Shown: positions 24,506 through 32,690, counted from the first letter of the stretch. The stretch: 35,543 nt of DNA from Parafrankia sp. EUN1f (GCF_000177675.1 NZ_ADGX01000088.1:1-35543), one strand, 5' to 3'. Numbers and translations: made by a program. Notes: generated from the sequence alone by a model not told the origin.

Positions 24506-25308
24506 GGCGCCTGCTCGGTGATCCGGGCCTGCAGGTAGGCCTCCAGGTCGCCGGCCCGCACCGCCAGCTCGTCATGGATCGCGGGCGCCGTCAGGACGAG
24601 GAAACGTCCCTGGGTCACGGCGTCGGCCGCCAGCTCGCCCACTGTGTCCGCGGGCACCACGGGATGATCGGGCGCGCGGGGCGAGGAGGCGACCTCCCCG
24701 TAGACGGTCACCTGCTCGAGAATGTTCGTGATCACTCCGGATGGGCACAGACAGGTGACCCCGACGCCGCGGGGACCCAGGTACAGCGCGAGCGCCTCCG
24801 ACAGCCCGACGACCGCGTGCTTGCTCGCGACGTAGGGCAGCCGGTCGAAGCCGTACGCGAGCAGCCCCGACGCGGACGCGGTGTTCACCACATGGCCTCG
24901 GCCCTGGTCGAGCAGCAGGGGAAGGAACACCCGGTTGCTGCGCGCGATGCTCATCAGGTTGAGGTCGAACACCCGCTGCCAGGCCTCGTCCGGCAGCGAT
25001 TCGGGCGCACCCAGGGCGAGGACGCCGACGTTGTTCATGACGAGGTCGACCCGGCCGAACCGGTCGAGGGCGGCGTCACGCCAGGCAGCGAAGTCGGCCT
25101 CGCGGGTGACATCGACCCGGGTGGCGAACGCCTCGCCGCCGCCCGCGATGATCTCGGCGGCGACGGCGCGCGCCCGGTCGAGATCGAGGTCGCTCACGGC
25201 GACCCGGGCTCCCCGGCGGGCGAACGCGAGCGCGGCGGCCCGGCCGATTCCGCTGCCGCCGCCCGTGACGGCGGCGACAGCACCGGTAAGCATCAGTGGC
25301 CGGGTCAT
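24502..25308 (-). CDS. SDR oxidoreductase
   Basis: A 268-residue classical SDR. VTGGGSGIGRAAA is the cofactor motif, with an Asp at the end of strand 2 (SDLDLDRA) that favours NAD. NNVG replaces the common NNAG. The catalytic region shows TASASGLLAY and YVASKHAV. The C-terminal part lacks the usual VDGG ending and instead has FLVLTAPAIHDELAVRA, as in SDRs related to short-chain alcohol dehydrogenases of fused lipid or steroid type. The ATG at 25308 overlaps the aldehyde dehydrogenase stop as ATGA. It probably makes the ketone or aldehyde for its neighbours; inference only. Confidence 0.88.
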   Translation of the reverse strand: MTRPLMLTGAVAAVTGGGSGIGRAAALAFARRGARVAVSDLDLDRARAVAAEIIAGGGEAFATRVDVTREADFAAWRDAALDRFGRVDLVMNNVGVLALGAPESLPDEAWQRVFDLNLMSIARSNRVFLPLLLDQGRGHVVNTASASGLLAYGFDRLPYVASKHAVVGLSEALALYLGPRGVGVTCLCPSGVITNILEQVTVYGEVASSPRAPDHPVVPADTVGELAADAVTQGRFLVLTAPAIHDELAVRAGDLEAYLQARITEQAP

Positions 25309-26765
25309 GCGATCGCCACGGCCTTCGTGCGGACAAACTCCAGCAGGCCCTCCTGGCCGCCTTCCCGGCCGTAGCCCGAGATGCCCACACCCCCGAAGGG
25401 CAGCTCGTAGCCGACCACCGGCGGAGCGCCGTTGACGTAGACGCCGCCGGCGCGCAGCTGGGCCGTCAGCCGGTTGACCCGGCCGATGTCGCGGGTATTG
25501 ACGTAGGAAGCCAGGCCGTAGGACGTGCTGTTCGCGATCGCGACCGCTTCCTCCTCGGAGGAGAACCGCAGGAGCGACAGGACCGGGCCGAACACCTCCA
25601 CCTGGGCGATCTCGCTGTCCGGCGCGACGTCACCGAAGACCGTCGGCTCGACGTAGTAGCCGCCCGCCGGCACGCCGTCGGGCACACCGCCACCGGCGAG
25701 CAGCCTGCCCACGCCCTGCGACCGCGCCCGGCCGATCATCCCGAGGATCCGGTCACGCGCCGCGTGTGTGACCACCGGGCTGACGTTGGTCGACGGGTCG
25801 AACGGATCCCCGAACCGCAGTGAGCGCACCCGCGCGACGACCTTCTCCGCGACCTCGTCGTAGACCGACTCGTGCACGAGCAGCCGCGACGGGATCGCGC
25901 AGCCCTGGCCCGCCAGCGTCTCGAACACCGACGAGGTGTTGATCAGGGTGACGCGGTCAAGGTCGGCGTCCGGGAAGACGAGGTTGGCTGACTTGCCTCC
26001 AAGTTCAAGCACCGCGGGCTTGAGCGATTCCGCGCACGACGCGAGGATCTTGCGGGCCGTCGTCGGGCCGCCCGTGAAGCTGACCTTCTGCACGAGCGGA
26101 TGGCGCACGAGCGCCTCACCCGCGTCCGGGCCGCCGAGCACCAGGTTGACCACGCCATCCGGGATCCCCGCCGCACGGACGAGGCGCATCAGGTGCTCGG
26201 TGGCGTAGGGCGTCAGCTCGGACGGCTTGACGACGACGGTGTTACCCGCCGCGAGCGCCGGGATGACCTTCATCCCGACCGAGACCAGCGGGCCGTTCCA
26301 GGTCAGGATGATCCCGACGACGCCGTACGGCTCGGGGACCGTGTACGCGAGTTCCCGGCGCTGTGCCGGCACCGTGGTGACCCGGCCCTCGATCTTGTCC
26401 GCCCAGCCTGCGTAGTACTCGGTGTAGCCGGCCATCGAGCTCGCCAGATGCAGACCGATGCGGTGCGTCATCCCGTTGTCCAGCACCGACAGCCGGCCCA
26501 ACTCCGCGATGTCGGCCTTGATCAGCTCCGCGAGCCGCACGAGTACGCCGCGGCGCTCCGCCGGGGTCCAGGCTCGCCAGGCCGGAAACGCGGCGTGCGC
26601 CGCCTCGACGGCCTCCGCGACGTCGGCCGGACCGGCGAGCGGAACCAGACCCTGGACCTCTCCCGTCACGGGGAAGACGTGCTCGACCGTGCCGCCGGTG
26701 CCCTCCGCCCGCGCCTGGCCGCCGATGTGCAGGTGTACGGCGGGGACCGTGCGATCGATACCCAT
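25305..26765 (-). CDS. NAD(P)-dependent aldehyde dehydrogenase
   Basis: A 486-residue ALDH at normal family length. Visible motifs are TWNGP with Asn157, VKPSELTP (179-186) at the cofactor site, SFTGGPTTAR (the usual FTGSxxxG loop with a Gly for Ser), the general base Glu254 in LELGGKSA, and the nucleophile Cys289 in AGQGCAIPSR, at the standard 35-residue spacing. EVFGPVL is present toward the C-terminus. It oxidises an aldehyde to the acid. The ATG at 26765 follows a very strong GGGAGGAGGG. It is the first gene of the overlapping leftward operon and is divergent from another SDR gene. Confidence 0.93.
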   Translation of the reverse strand: MGIDRTVPAVHLHIGGQARAEGTGGTVEHVFPVTGEVQGLVPLAGPADVAEAVEAAHAAFPAWRAWTPAERRGVLVRLAELIKADIAELGRLSVLDNGMTHRIGLHLASSMAGYTEYYAGWADKIEGRVTTVPAQRRELAYTVPEPYGVVGIILTWNGPLVSVGMKVIPALAAGNTVVVKPSELTPYATEHLMRLVRAAGIPDGVVNLVLGGPDAGEALVRHPLVQKVSFTGGPTTARKILASCAESLKPAVLELGGKSANLVFPDADLDRVTLINTSSVFETLAGQGCAIPSRLLVHESVYDEVAEKVVARVRSLRFGDPFDPSTNVSPVVTHAARDRILGMIGRARSQGVGRLLAGGGVPDGVPAGGYYVEPTVFGDVAPDSEIAQVEVFGPVLSLLRFSSEEEAVAIANSTSYGLASYVNTRDIGRVNRLTAQLRAGGVYVNGAPPVVGYELPFGGVGISGYGREGGQEGLLEFVRTKAVAIA

Positions 26766-26847
26766 CCAGACCCTCCTCCCGATAAGTCAGTCGCTTTAAG
26801 GCAGACGGTACTTGACTTGGAAAGTATGCGCATGTCTTAGTGGCCGC
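26766..26847. promoter_or_regulatory. divergent promoter region of the ALDH operon and SDR
   Basis: The 82 bp between divergent starts carries both promoters. TTGACT at 26812-26817 with TCTTAG at 26835-26840 (17-nt spacing) could drive a near-leaderless SDR transcript. An 8-bp palindrome ATGCGCAT is at 26825-26832. No copy of the GTGAGCGATCGCTCAC operator is present here, which is unexpected if the operon's TetR autoregulates through that motif. Confidence 0.4.
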
Positions 26848-27621
26848 ATGACACCCACGGAGCTGTTCGACCTCGCGGGCAAGGTCGCCGTCCTCACCGG
26901 CGGAGCCGGAGGCATCGGCGTGGTCTACGCGGAGGCCCTCTGCCAGGCCGGCGCCTCCGTCGTCGTCGCCGACCTGGACGGCGCCGCGGCTGAGCGCACG
27001 GCCGAGAAGTTGACCGGCCAGGGACTGCCGGCCATGCCGGTGCAGGTAGACGTCTCGTCCGTCGAGTCGACCGCGGCGATGGCCGCCGCCGCGGTCACCG
27101 CGTTCGGCGGGATCGACATCCTGGTCAACAACGCGGCGATCATGACGAACCTGCCGTCCTACGGACTGTCGGACATGCCCGTCACCGACTACGACCGCGT
27201 CATGAACGTCAACCTGCGCGGGCCGCTGCTATGCACGCAGGCCGTCGTCGAGTCGATGACCGAACGCGGCGGCGGCCGGATCGTCAACGGCCTGTCCGCC
27301 GGAGCCTTCATGACCGGCGGCATCTACGGCGTCAGCAAGTTCGCACTCCACGGCCTGACGATCAACCTCGCGGCCGAACTCGGCCCCCGCGGCATCAACG
27401 TCAACGCGATCGCCCCCGGCCTCGTCGCCAACGACAGCGGCTACGTCTCCCTGCCCAGGGACTCGCCGTTCCGCGCCGCGATCGAGGCCCGCATCCCGGG
27501 CAAGAAATCAGGACCGCCGGAGGACCTGGTCGGCGCACTGCTCCTGCTGTGCTCCAAAGCCGGCGAGTGGATCACCGGCCAGACGATCCTCGTCGACGGC
27601 GGATGGATCACCCGCCTCTAG
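26848..27621 (+). CDS. SDR oxidoreductase
   Basis: A 257-residue classical SDR. VLTGGAGGIGVVYAEAL is the cofactor segment, VADLDG at strand 2 favours NAD, NNAA the structural motif, GLSAGAF the catalytic serine region and YGVSKFAL the Tyr-Lys pair, and the C-terminus ITGQTILVDGGW is typical FabG-like. The ATG at 26848 has no clear ribosome site and may be translated from a nearly leaderless mRNA. Divergent from the ALDH operon, so probably co-regulated. It is the last intact gene before the IS6-disturbed zone; the first IS6 relic lies 320 bp downstream. Confidence 0.9.
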   Translation: MTPTELFDLAGKVAVLTGGAGGIGVVYAEALCQAGASVVVADLDGAAAERTAEKLTGQGLPAMPVQVDVSSVESTAAMAAAAVTAFGGIDILVNNAAIMTNLPSYGLSDMPVTDYDRVMNVNLRGPLLCTQAVVESMTERGGGRIVNGLSAGAFMTGGIYGVSKFALHGLTINLAAELGPRGINVNAIAPGLVANDSGYVSLPRDSPFRAAIEARIPGKKSGPPEDLVGALLLLCSKAGEWITGQTILVDGGWITRL

Positions 27622-27686
27622 GCCTGTCTTCCGCAGATGGGATTTCGATGCGTTGACCAGGCACCCAAAGTCATCAACCAAGCACT

Positions 27687-27941
27687 TTAAGTAGTTGATC
27701 GAGACTCCGGTGGCCGAGGGCCGTGGCACCGCATGCCCGGACCCTCGGTTCCGACCAGCACCGCTCCCGTCGCCCCGGCCGTCTGCCCGCGGCCCGGCGC
27801 CCCGGCCAACTGAACGGGGGCGCCCGGCCGGCGGGCCCAGTACCACCACTTCGTTCCCGCCGGGATTGGCACGGTGAGCGCGTTCGGGTTGTTGTTGATC
27901 GCGTCGCACCAGTCGTGGCCGAAGGAGCCGACGGTGCTGCC
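27687..27941 (-). pseudogene. possible gene tail cut by the IS6 relic
   Basis: On the minus strand a frame abuts the IS6 relic at about 27941 and runs left. Its first part (WCDAINNNPNALTVPIPAG, then TKWWYWAR) looks protein-like, with Trp and Asn composition unlike a shadow frame. The later part turns Gly/Pro/Arg-rich and may be noise. It has no plausible start, so it would be the 3' remainder of a gene truncated by IS6 activity. I do not recognise a family. Confidence 0.25.
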
Positions 27942-28281
27942 CACCGACAAGGCCCCCGTCTACCCAAGGCTCCTCGACGAGCTGCTCCCCGAGGCCTGCC
28001 ACGTCGACGCCGCGCGGGAGAACAACCGGATCGAAGCCGATCACGGCCGCCTGAAAGCCCGGCTCCGGCCCATGCGCGGCCTGAAACGCCTGCGGTCCGC
28101 CCAGACGATCAGCGCAGGTCATGCGCTCGTCCGGAACATCCGCCGCGGCGACTACGAACTCGCCATCGACACCGACCCGCACCTGCGGCTGGCAGCCGCG
28201 TTCACCGAGCTCACCCTCGCTATCTGATCACCCGCTCGGCAGGGTCAACCATGCCCTGCCATCCCCTAATGCAACAGACCC
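27941..28281 (+). mobile_element. truncated IS6-family element (3' part)
   Basis: From about 27942 the DNA matches the 3' third of the intact IS6 transposase at 31487-32197. It codes for TDKAPVYPRLLDELLPEA, then ENNRIEADHGRLKARLRP with the third catalytic Glu, and ends at a TGA near 28225. The N-terminal half, including both catalytic Asp residues, is missing, so it is inactive. The element end is still visible: ATGCAACAGACCC at 28269-28281 is the reverse of the GGGTCTGTTGCAT that opens the intact copy. The left junction is abrupt, as expected from IS6-type adjacent deletions. Confidence 0.85.
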
Positions 28282-28365
28282 CTCACGAGTCGTCTTCATC
28301 CTCTGCTTGCGGTTCGGGTCGGCGGTGGGGCCACCTCGGAGACCTCCGGGCCATCGCCGCCCAGC

Positions 28366-28800
28366 GCGACTGGCTGGTCCCGCCCGGCTACGGGCACTGG
28401 ATCCCCCGGTGGAATCGAGCACGCCGTCACCACCTTGCGGTGGGATCACCCCGCTGCCCGACCAGACCGTCCAGGTGTCCATGCCTACCGACCCGCGGGT
28501 GCGGGCCATCGCCGAACGGCTCATTGCCGATCCCGCGGACCAACGCGAACTCGTCCCTGGGCCGATCAGGTGCATGCCGGAGTCCGCACCTTGGCCCGGT
28601 TGTTCCTCAACGAGACCGGGCTCAGCTTCGCCCGTTGGCGCACACAGATACGCATCCGCGCCGCCATCGGACTACCCGCCGGCGGGGCGACCGTGGACGC
28701 CGTCGCCCGCGCTGTCGGCTACCGCAAGACCAGCACGTTCATCAGCGCCTTCCGCCGCGCCACCGGCCAAACCCCAGGCACCTACCTATATCGCCCATAA
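28366..28800 (+). pseudogene. AraC-family regulator, frameshifted remnant
   Basis: Pieces of an AraC/XylS regulator with a cupin-type sensor appear in three frames in the right order. WLVPPGYGHWIP lies near 28370-28405, then GGIEHAVTTLRWDHP (+1 frame) to about 28450, then DPRVRAIAERLIADPADQREL (next frame) around 28490-28550, and finally the HTH domain back in the second frame (VRTLARLFLNETGLSFARW, then a second HTH with VGYRKTSTFISAFRRATGQ) to the TAA at 28798. At least three frameshifts and loss of the 5' part show it is dead. It begins just after the IS6 relic end, so the IS event probably removed its start. Confidence 0.8.
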
Positions 28801-29352
28801 CCATCCGACTGCTCAGCGCTGATCCACCGAGGCCGAGCCCGCGATCACGGAGCGATGGTCAGGGACGGTGGATCAGGAACTAGACCAACATGCGTGGTCG
28901 GGTGGCATGCCCAGCTTCCCCGCAATGAAACAGCGCCCGCGCCCCATCACCGTCATCTGGTAGTAGCCGCGGGCCCCACCGCGCCCTTTTCGCTGATCCC
29001 AACGCCAACGGCCCGTATGTTCGCCGCTCCATGCCCATGTCGGCGACCAGCGTGCCCTCGCCACACGGCACAGCGCGCTAGCGACCGGGCCACCGCCTCC
29101 GCCATGTTCAACCCGGCCGCCTTGTTCGCCTCCTACGTCGGCCTGACCGACCTCGCCGCGTCTGATGCCCCACGCCGAGCTTCGCCCACACGCGCGCAGC
29201 CCCTGACCGCCGAGGCTGCCTGAAAGAGACCGCCATGTGTGCCAGTTGACGGCCAGCGATCCGCCCTCACGGTGGCGAGGGGGACCGTTCTTACCCGCCC
29301 CATCCTCTCATTCACTCACGCCTCCGGCAGAGTGCGGGTAGCGTTGTCGGGT
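28801..29352. other. gap with IS6 debris, no gene seen
   Basis: Apart from the orphan IS6 end listed separately, I find no supported gene. A minus-strand frame at 28880-29071 reads through the orphan end (ending in FHCGEAGHA-like text that is only the translated IS end) and is not a gene of its own. Confidence 0.4.
28904..28937 (+). repeat. orphan IS6 right end
   Basis: These 34 bp match the right terminus of the intact IS6 copy (32219-32252) at 31 of 34 positions, starting with GGCATGCCCAGCTTCCCC and ending in CAACAGCGCC-like AAACAGCGCC. No transposase sequence precedes it, so it is the footprint of another, mostly deleted copy. Confidence 0.75.
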
Positions 29353-29859
29353 ATGATCCAGAAGCACGACCCGCGAAGCCCCGGCGCCGACCTGATCCCG
29401 GGGGATGTGGATCTGTTCGTCGTTCTCGCGGAGGACGACCGCGTCGCCGTCATCCTTGACCGGGTGCGGGCACAGCCAGCCGGCTTCGAGTTTGATCTGC
29501 TAATGGTTGGACAAGTGCAATCATTAGTGCGTGTTATGCATCCAGGAGCCGTGGAGGGCTCGGCCGGGTTGCGGGCTTTCGCCGCGTCTGCGTTGGGCGA
29601 AGAGCCGCCCGTGCTCGACTGCGGCGTGCAGTTTGCCGGTAAGGGTCCCGGCCCGGTCGAAGCCAGACTTCACATGAAGTCTGGCTTCTCACGTGACGGC
29701 GAGACGGACGCGTCTTTCTGGGTGCGGCCCCTGCCGCCTGTTGGCGACGTGATCTTCACGGTCACCGTCGGTGATCTGACTGGCTCGGCGGTCATCTCCG
29801 GCAACGATCTGCGGTCCGCAGCAACGCGGGCCAGGCGTCTCGGCGCGTCCGGCCGATGA
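29353..29859 (+). CDS. hypothetical protein, paralogue of the product at 30682-31191
   Basis: A 168-residue soluble-looking protein that I do not recognise. It aligns with the product encoded at 30682-31191: an N-terminal IPGDVDLFVVLAE matches IPGKMRCYTVLAE, and the C-terminal PLPPVGDVIFTVTVGDLTGS and DLRSAATRARR match PLPDVGNALIRVSVAGLSGE and ELRAAAARARP. The middle is divergent. No signal peptide or membrane segment is visible. I chose the ATG at 29353 because homology begins soon after; no strong ribosome site precedes it. The shared C-terminal pattern (hydrophobic beta strand, then an Ala/Arg helix) occurs in many small actinobacterial proteins of unknown role. Confidence 0.65.
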   Translation: MIQKHDPRSPGADLIPGDVDLFVVLAEDDRVAVILDRVRAQPAGFEFDLLMVGQVQSLVRVMHPGAVEGSAGLRAFAASALGEEPPVLDCGVQFAGKGPGPVEARLHMKSGFSRDGETDASFWVRPLPPVGDVIFTVTVGDLTGSAVISGNDLRSAATRARRLGASGR

Positions 29860-30096
29860 CAGACTGTATGCCCCACACAGAATCCGCCACCACGCGGCGT
29901 TCTGTAACTATCTGCGCATCAGGTCACGCAGCCATGCTATGGGTCAAACTCTATACGGATCACTAGGCCCATACAAGAGCCTTTCGGCCCTAGGAGGACG
30001 AGATGTGAACGCTTTAGGCTTTGCTATACCGACTACAGGCGGTGTCAATGCGATGGATATGATCTATGCATCCGTCCATCAGGCACGGAGGATAAC

Positions 30097-30633
30097 ATGA
30101 ATGGAATGGGGAACACGCCGAGACGAGCCATGACGACGATCGGCGCCTGCGGCGCGGCGGTCGGACTGACAATCGCGGGCACAGCGCCCGCGCAGGCCGC
30201 AGAGTCGCCGGGCCTCTCTTCCCCCTCGGGACCGGGCGCCACCTATTATGGACCGAGCGGGACAGCCGGTTCAGGCGCGGCGGCTGCGGACTCTGGATGG
30301 GCCTGCACCATTTATCCGGAGAACCCGACCCGTCCCTTCTCTGACCTCCTCGTGGCTAGCGGGAATCAGTTCTGTTCAGGTGACCTCAGCGGTCAGACGC
30401 TAACGGTCTACCTGAAGAACTGGGACACCACCAACGAAAGATGGGTGCGAATCACCGGGGGCACCCATAGGTCCGGCGGCCTCGGCATGCTCTCGGCGAG
30501 CGACGAGTATTTCTGCGAACCCACTACCACCGGTAAGGACTACCGTAGCGAGGTTGTCGGAACAGGCGTCGGGCCGTCCGGCGCCAGCACGGCCACCGCC
30601 TACTCCAACACAGTCACGTTCAACTGTGCCTGA
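30097..30633 (+). CDS. small secreted protein with four cysteines
   Basis: A 178-residue protein with a signal peptide: MNGMGNTPRRAM, a hydrophobic stretch (IGACGAAVGLTIAG), then APAQA-A at about residues 30-35. The mature part starts with a Gly/Ser/Pro-rich linker and then a compact domain holding four cysteines (in WACTIYP, NQFCSGD, YFCEPTT and at the end FNCA), which could form two disulfides outside the cell. The ATG at 30097 follows GGAGG at 5 nt, the best ribosome site in this region. I do not recognise a family. It is flanked by two paralogous hypothetical genes on the same strand, which suggests, but does not prove, a shared function. Confidence 0.75.
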   Translation: MNGMGNTPRRAMTTIGACGAAVGLTIAGTAPAQAAESPGLSSPSGPGATYYGPSGTAGSGAAAADSGWACTIYPENPTRPFSDLLVASGNQFCSGDLSGQTLTVYLKNWDTTNERWVRITGGTHRSGGLGMLSASDEYFCEPTTTGKDYRSEVVGTGVGPSGASTATAYSNTVTFNCA

Positions 30634-30681
30634 TCGATTTTTCCTGGCTTCTTCGCCGAGCGAGTCGACAGCCCTCTTCCG

Positions 30682-31191
30682 ATGAACGCCGTGGAGCGGG
30701 AGCCCGCCGCCGACCAGGTGCCGATTCCGGGTAAAATGCGGTGTTACACGGTGCTCGCCGAGAGTCCCTCCACCGCCGTCGTTCTGGTTGGATTGTGGGT
30801 ATGGCCGCAGAGAATTCTTTTTCGAATGCTCCTGTTCGGCGTCGAGGCGGTCTTCCCCTCGACGCCAAACGAGATCGAGCGGCTACGCCGAGCGGGAGAA
30901 CTCCAGGAACAGATGTATAGCCTGCGGACCGATCCAAAACTGATCGTCGAACCGCTCGCATGCGACGTCACCATGCCCCGGAGCACGGTCCGGGAAGCGC
31001 GGGTATGGTCACCCGGCTGGGGCACGACCTACGGTCGTCTACAGGCCGATTACGAGGCGAGCCCCTTGCCCGATGTGGGGAACGCACTCATCCGCGTCAG
31101 CGTCGCCGGTCTGAGCGGCGAGGTCGAGCTCAGCGGTGACGAACTGCGCGCCGCAGCCGCCCGCGCGCGACCACCAAGATCCCCACGCTGA
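30682..31191 (+). CDS. hypothetical protein, paralogue of the product at 29353-29859
   Basis: A 169-residue protein, 48 nt after the secreted protein gene and thus probably in the same transcript. It shares the N-terminal VLAE strand and the C-terminal PLPDVG strand-helix pattern with the 29353 product. It has a more hydrophobic segment in the N-terminal third (LVGLWVWPQRILFRMLLFG), but this also aligns with the paralogue and is probably a beta region rather than a membrane helix. Family and function unknown. The ATG at 30682 lacks a strong ribosome site and could be translated by coupling. Confidence 0.65.
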   Translation: MNAVEREPAADQVPIPGKMRCYTVLAESPSTAVVLVGLWVWPQRILFRMLLFGVEAVFPSTPNEIERLRRAGELQEQMYSLRTDPKLIVEPLACDVTMPRSTVREARVWSPGWGTTYGRLQADYEASPLPDVGNALIRVSVAGLSGEVELSGDELRAAAARARPPRSPR

Positions 31192-31212
31192 CAGATCTAC
31201 TGTGGCGACGCG

Positions 31213-31229
31213 AGCCGTGCTTTCAACCG
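31213..31229. repeat. short IS6 transposase fragment
   Basis: These 17 bp (AGCCGTGCTTTCAACCG) are identical to 33497-33513 inside the minus-strand IS6 transposase (the segment coding for LKARLR). The next bases also resemble it after a gap of about 18 bp. It looks like a tiny internal IS6 remnant. A 17-bp match could in principle have another cause. Confidence 0.4.
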
Positions 31230-31426
31230 CTGGTTCTCACAGCGTAGCTTCTCCAACGCGATCTGCTCCGCCGAATTCACCGGCTTCTTCTCCGGACCGC
31301 GTACCACGCTACCCGCTCCCCCAGGGCTCCGACGTCACGGGCCCGAGTCCACTCCATCAGATGCGAGGAGAACAACCCCGTGTTCGACGAACGCGATCGA
31401 GTCGTTGAACCTGACTTGGCTCAAGT

Positions 31427-32252
31427 GGGTCTGTTGCATCGGCGAAGTCGGCCATCGCGGGGCGTCCGAGCGGTCATGATCGGCTGATGCGTCGACGCCG
31501 TGTCCGTCCACTGGCTCCGGTGTCGGAGTTCGCCGGGTTCCGGTTCCCACCCGAGGTGATCGTGCTGGCGGTGCGGTGGTACCTGCGGTACGCGCTGTCC
31601 TACCGGGACGTCGAGGAGCTCCTCGCTGAACGCGGCATCGAGGTCGACCACGTCACGATCTACCGGTGGGTGCGGCGCTTCACGCCCTTGCTCGTGGACG
31701 CGGCCCGGCCCTGCCGACACCAACCAGGCGACAGATGGTTCGTCGATGAGACGTACGTGAAGGTCTCTGGTCGGTGGACCTACGTGTACCGGGCGGTTGA
31801 CCAGCACGGGCAGGTCATCGACGTCCTCGCCAGCGAACGACGCGACCAGGCCGCCGCCCGTAGGTTCTTCGCCCACGCACTGTCCCACGGGCGCCGGCCG
31901 GTCGAGGTCACCACCGACAAGGCACCGGTCTATCGGAGAATCCTTGACGAGCTGCTCCCCGAGGCCTGCCACGTCGACGCCGCCCGGGAGAACAACCGGA
32001 TCGAAGCCGACCACGGCCGCCTGAAAGCCCGGCTACGGCCGATGCGCGGCCTGAAACGGCTGCGTTCGGTCCAGACCGTGAGCGCCGGACATGCCCTGGT
32101 GCGGAACATCCGCCGCGGCCACTACGAACTCGCCATCGACACGGACCCACACCTGCGGCTGGCAGCCGCGTTCACCGAGCTCGCCGCCGCCGTCTGACCG
32201 CCGATCATCGAGGCCGCTGGCATGCCCAGCTTCCCCGGAACGCAACAGCGCC
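31427..32252 (+). mobile_element. intact IS6-family insertion sequence
   Basis: An 826-bp element with one transposase gene. The left end at 31427 begins GGGTCTGTTGCATCGGC. The right end, ending at 32252, finishes CGCAACAGCGCC, the imperfect inverse of the left end. No 8-bp target duplication is seen: GCTCAAGT lies to the left and ATCAGGAC to the right. The right flank is itself a fragment of another IS6 copy, so this element inserted into, or recombined with, older IS DNA. Confidence 0.85.
31487..32197 (+). CDS. IS6-family transposase
   Basis: A 236-residue transposase at full family length. The N-terminal helix-turn-helix region includes RYALSYRDVEELLAERGI and TIYRWVRRF. The DDE catalytic residues are visible as Asp in WFVDETYVKV, Asp in YRAVDQHG and Glu in NRIEADHGRLK. 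The protein is about 90 percent identical by eye to the minus-strand copy at 33334-34044. The frame is intact from the ATG at 31487 to the TGA at 32197, so it may be active. IS6 transposases move by replicative cointegrate formation. Confidence 0.95.
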   Translation: MRRRRVRPLAPVSEFAGFRFPPEVIVLAVRWYLRYALSYRDVEELLAERGIEVDHVTIYRWVRRFTPLLVDAARPCRHQPGDRWFVDETYVKVSGRWTYVYRAVDQHGQVIDVLASERRDQAAARRFFAHALSHGRRPVEVTTDKAPVYRRILDELLPEACHVDAARENNRIEADHGRLKARLRPMRGLKRLRSVQTVSAGHALVRNIRRGHYELAIDTDPHLRLAAAFTELAAAV

Positions 32253-32306
32253 ATCAGGACCGATCGGTAGCCGCAGGACAGCGGACTCTGCCGATGCAAC
32301 AGCGCC
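32253..32306 (-). repeat. orphan IS6 left end abutting the intact element
   Basis: These 54 bp match the transposase-proximal end of the 33278-34104 element (34051-34104) in the same orientation: CGGTAGCCGCAGGACAGCGG, then ACTCTGCCGATGCAACAGCGCC. They begin exactly where the intact plus-strand element ends. It is the left terminus of a second, otherwise deleted, IS6 copy and can be mistaken for the right end of the intact one. Confidence 0.75.
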
Positions 32307-32462
32307 CCGGAAGATGTCCGAGATCACCGCCGAGAGCTTGACCAGGGCCAGATCGAGGACCTTCTCGACTCGGCCTCGACGCGTCACTCGATCATGACTG
32401 ATCAGGATCCGCGATGCCGGACTCCGCGGATGCAACACACCTCTGACGGTAGACTCTTGGCC

Positions 32463-32690
32463 ATGGCAGTCGTCAGCCGTATTACCGCCGATCCCGCGAT
32501 CATGGCGGGTGCGCCGGCGATTCGTGGTACCCGGATCACCGTGTCCGCGGTGCTGGGGCAGCTCGCGGCTGGCTCGACGGTCGAGGAACTGCTCGCAGAC
32601 TACCCGTCGCTCACCCGCGACGATGTGCTCGCTGCTCTCGCGTTTGCCGCGGAGACGATGCCGCAAGAGCGTCCGTTCATCGCCGCATGA
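32463..32690 (+). CDS. DUF433 antitoxin-like protein
   Basis: A 75-residue protein of the DUF433 type. GAPAIRGTRITVSAVLGQLAAG and VEELLADYPSLTRDDVLAALAFA form the winged-helix-like DNA-binding core of this family, which is thought to act as the antitoxin and autorepressor in pairs with DUF5615 proteins. The ATG at 32463 fits the family start; an in-frame longer version from 32394 would add residues without homology. Its stop overlaps the DUF5615 start as ATGA. The pair lies between two inverted IS6 copies. Confidence 0.88.
   Translation: MAVVSRITADPAIMAGAPAIRGTRITVSAVLGQLAAGSTVEELLADYPSLTRDDVLAALAFAAETMPQERPFIAA

Noticed and set aside
28873-29071. Minus-strand frames with a GEAGHA-like end
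   Set aside because: The recognisable text is only the translated IS6 terminus, and the rest shows no family features.
32284-32306. This terminus as the right end of the intact plus-strand IS6 element
   Set aside because: It matches the transposase-proximal end of the inverted copy over 54 bp. The true right end of the intact element, shared with the orphan end at 28904-28937, is at 32252.
31419-32314. Target-site duplications around the intact IS6 copy
   Set aside because: The 8-bp flanks on the two sides differ, for either candidate right end.
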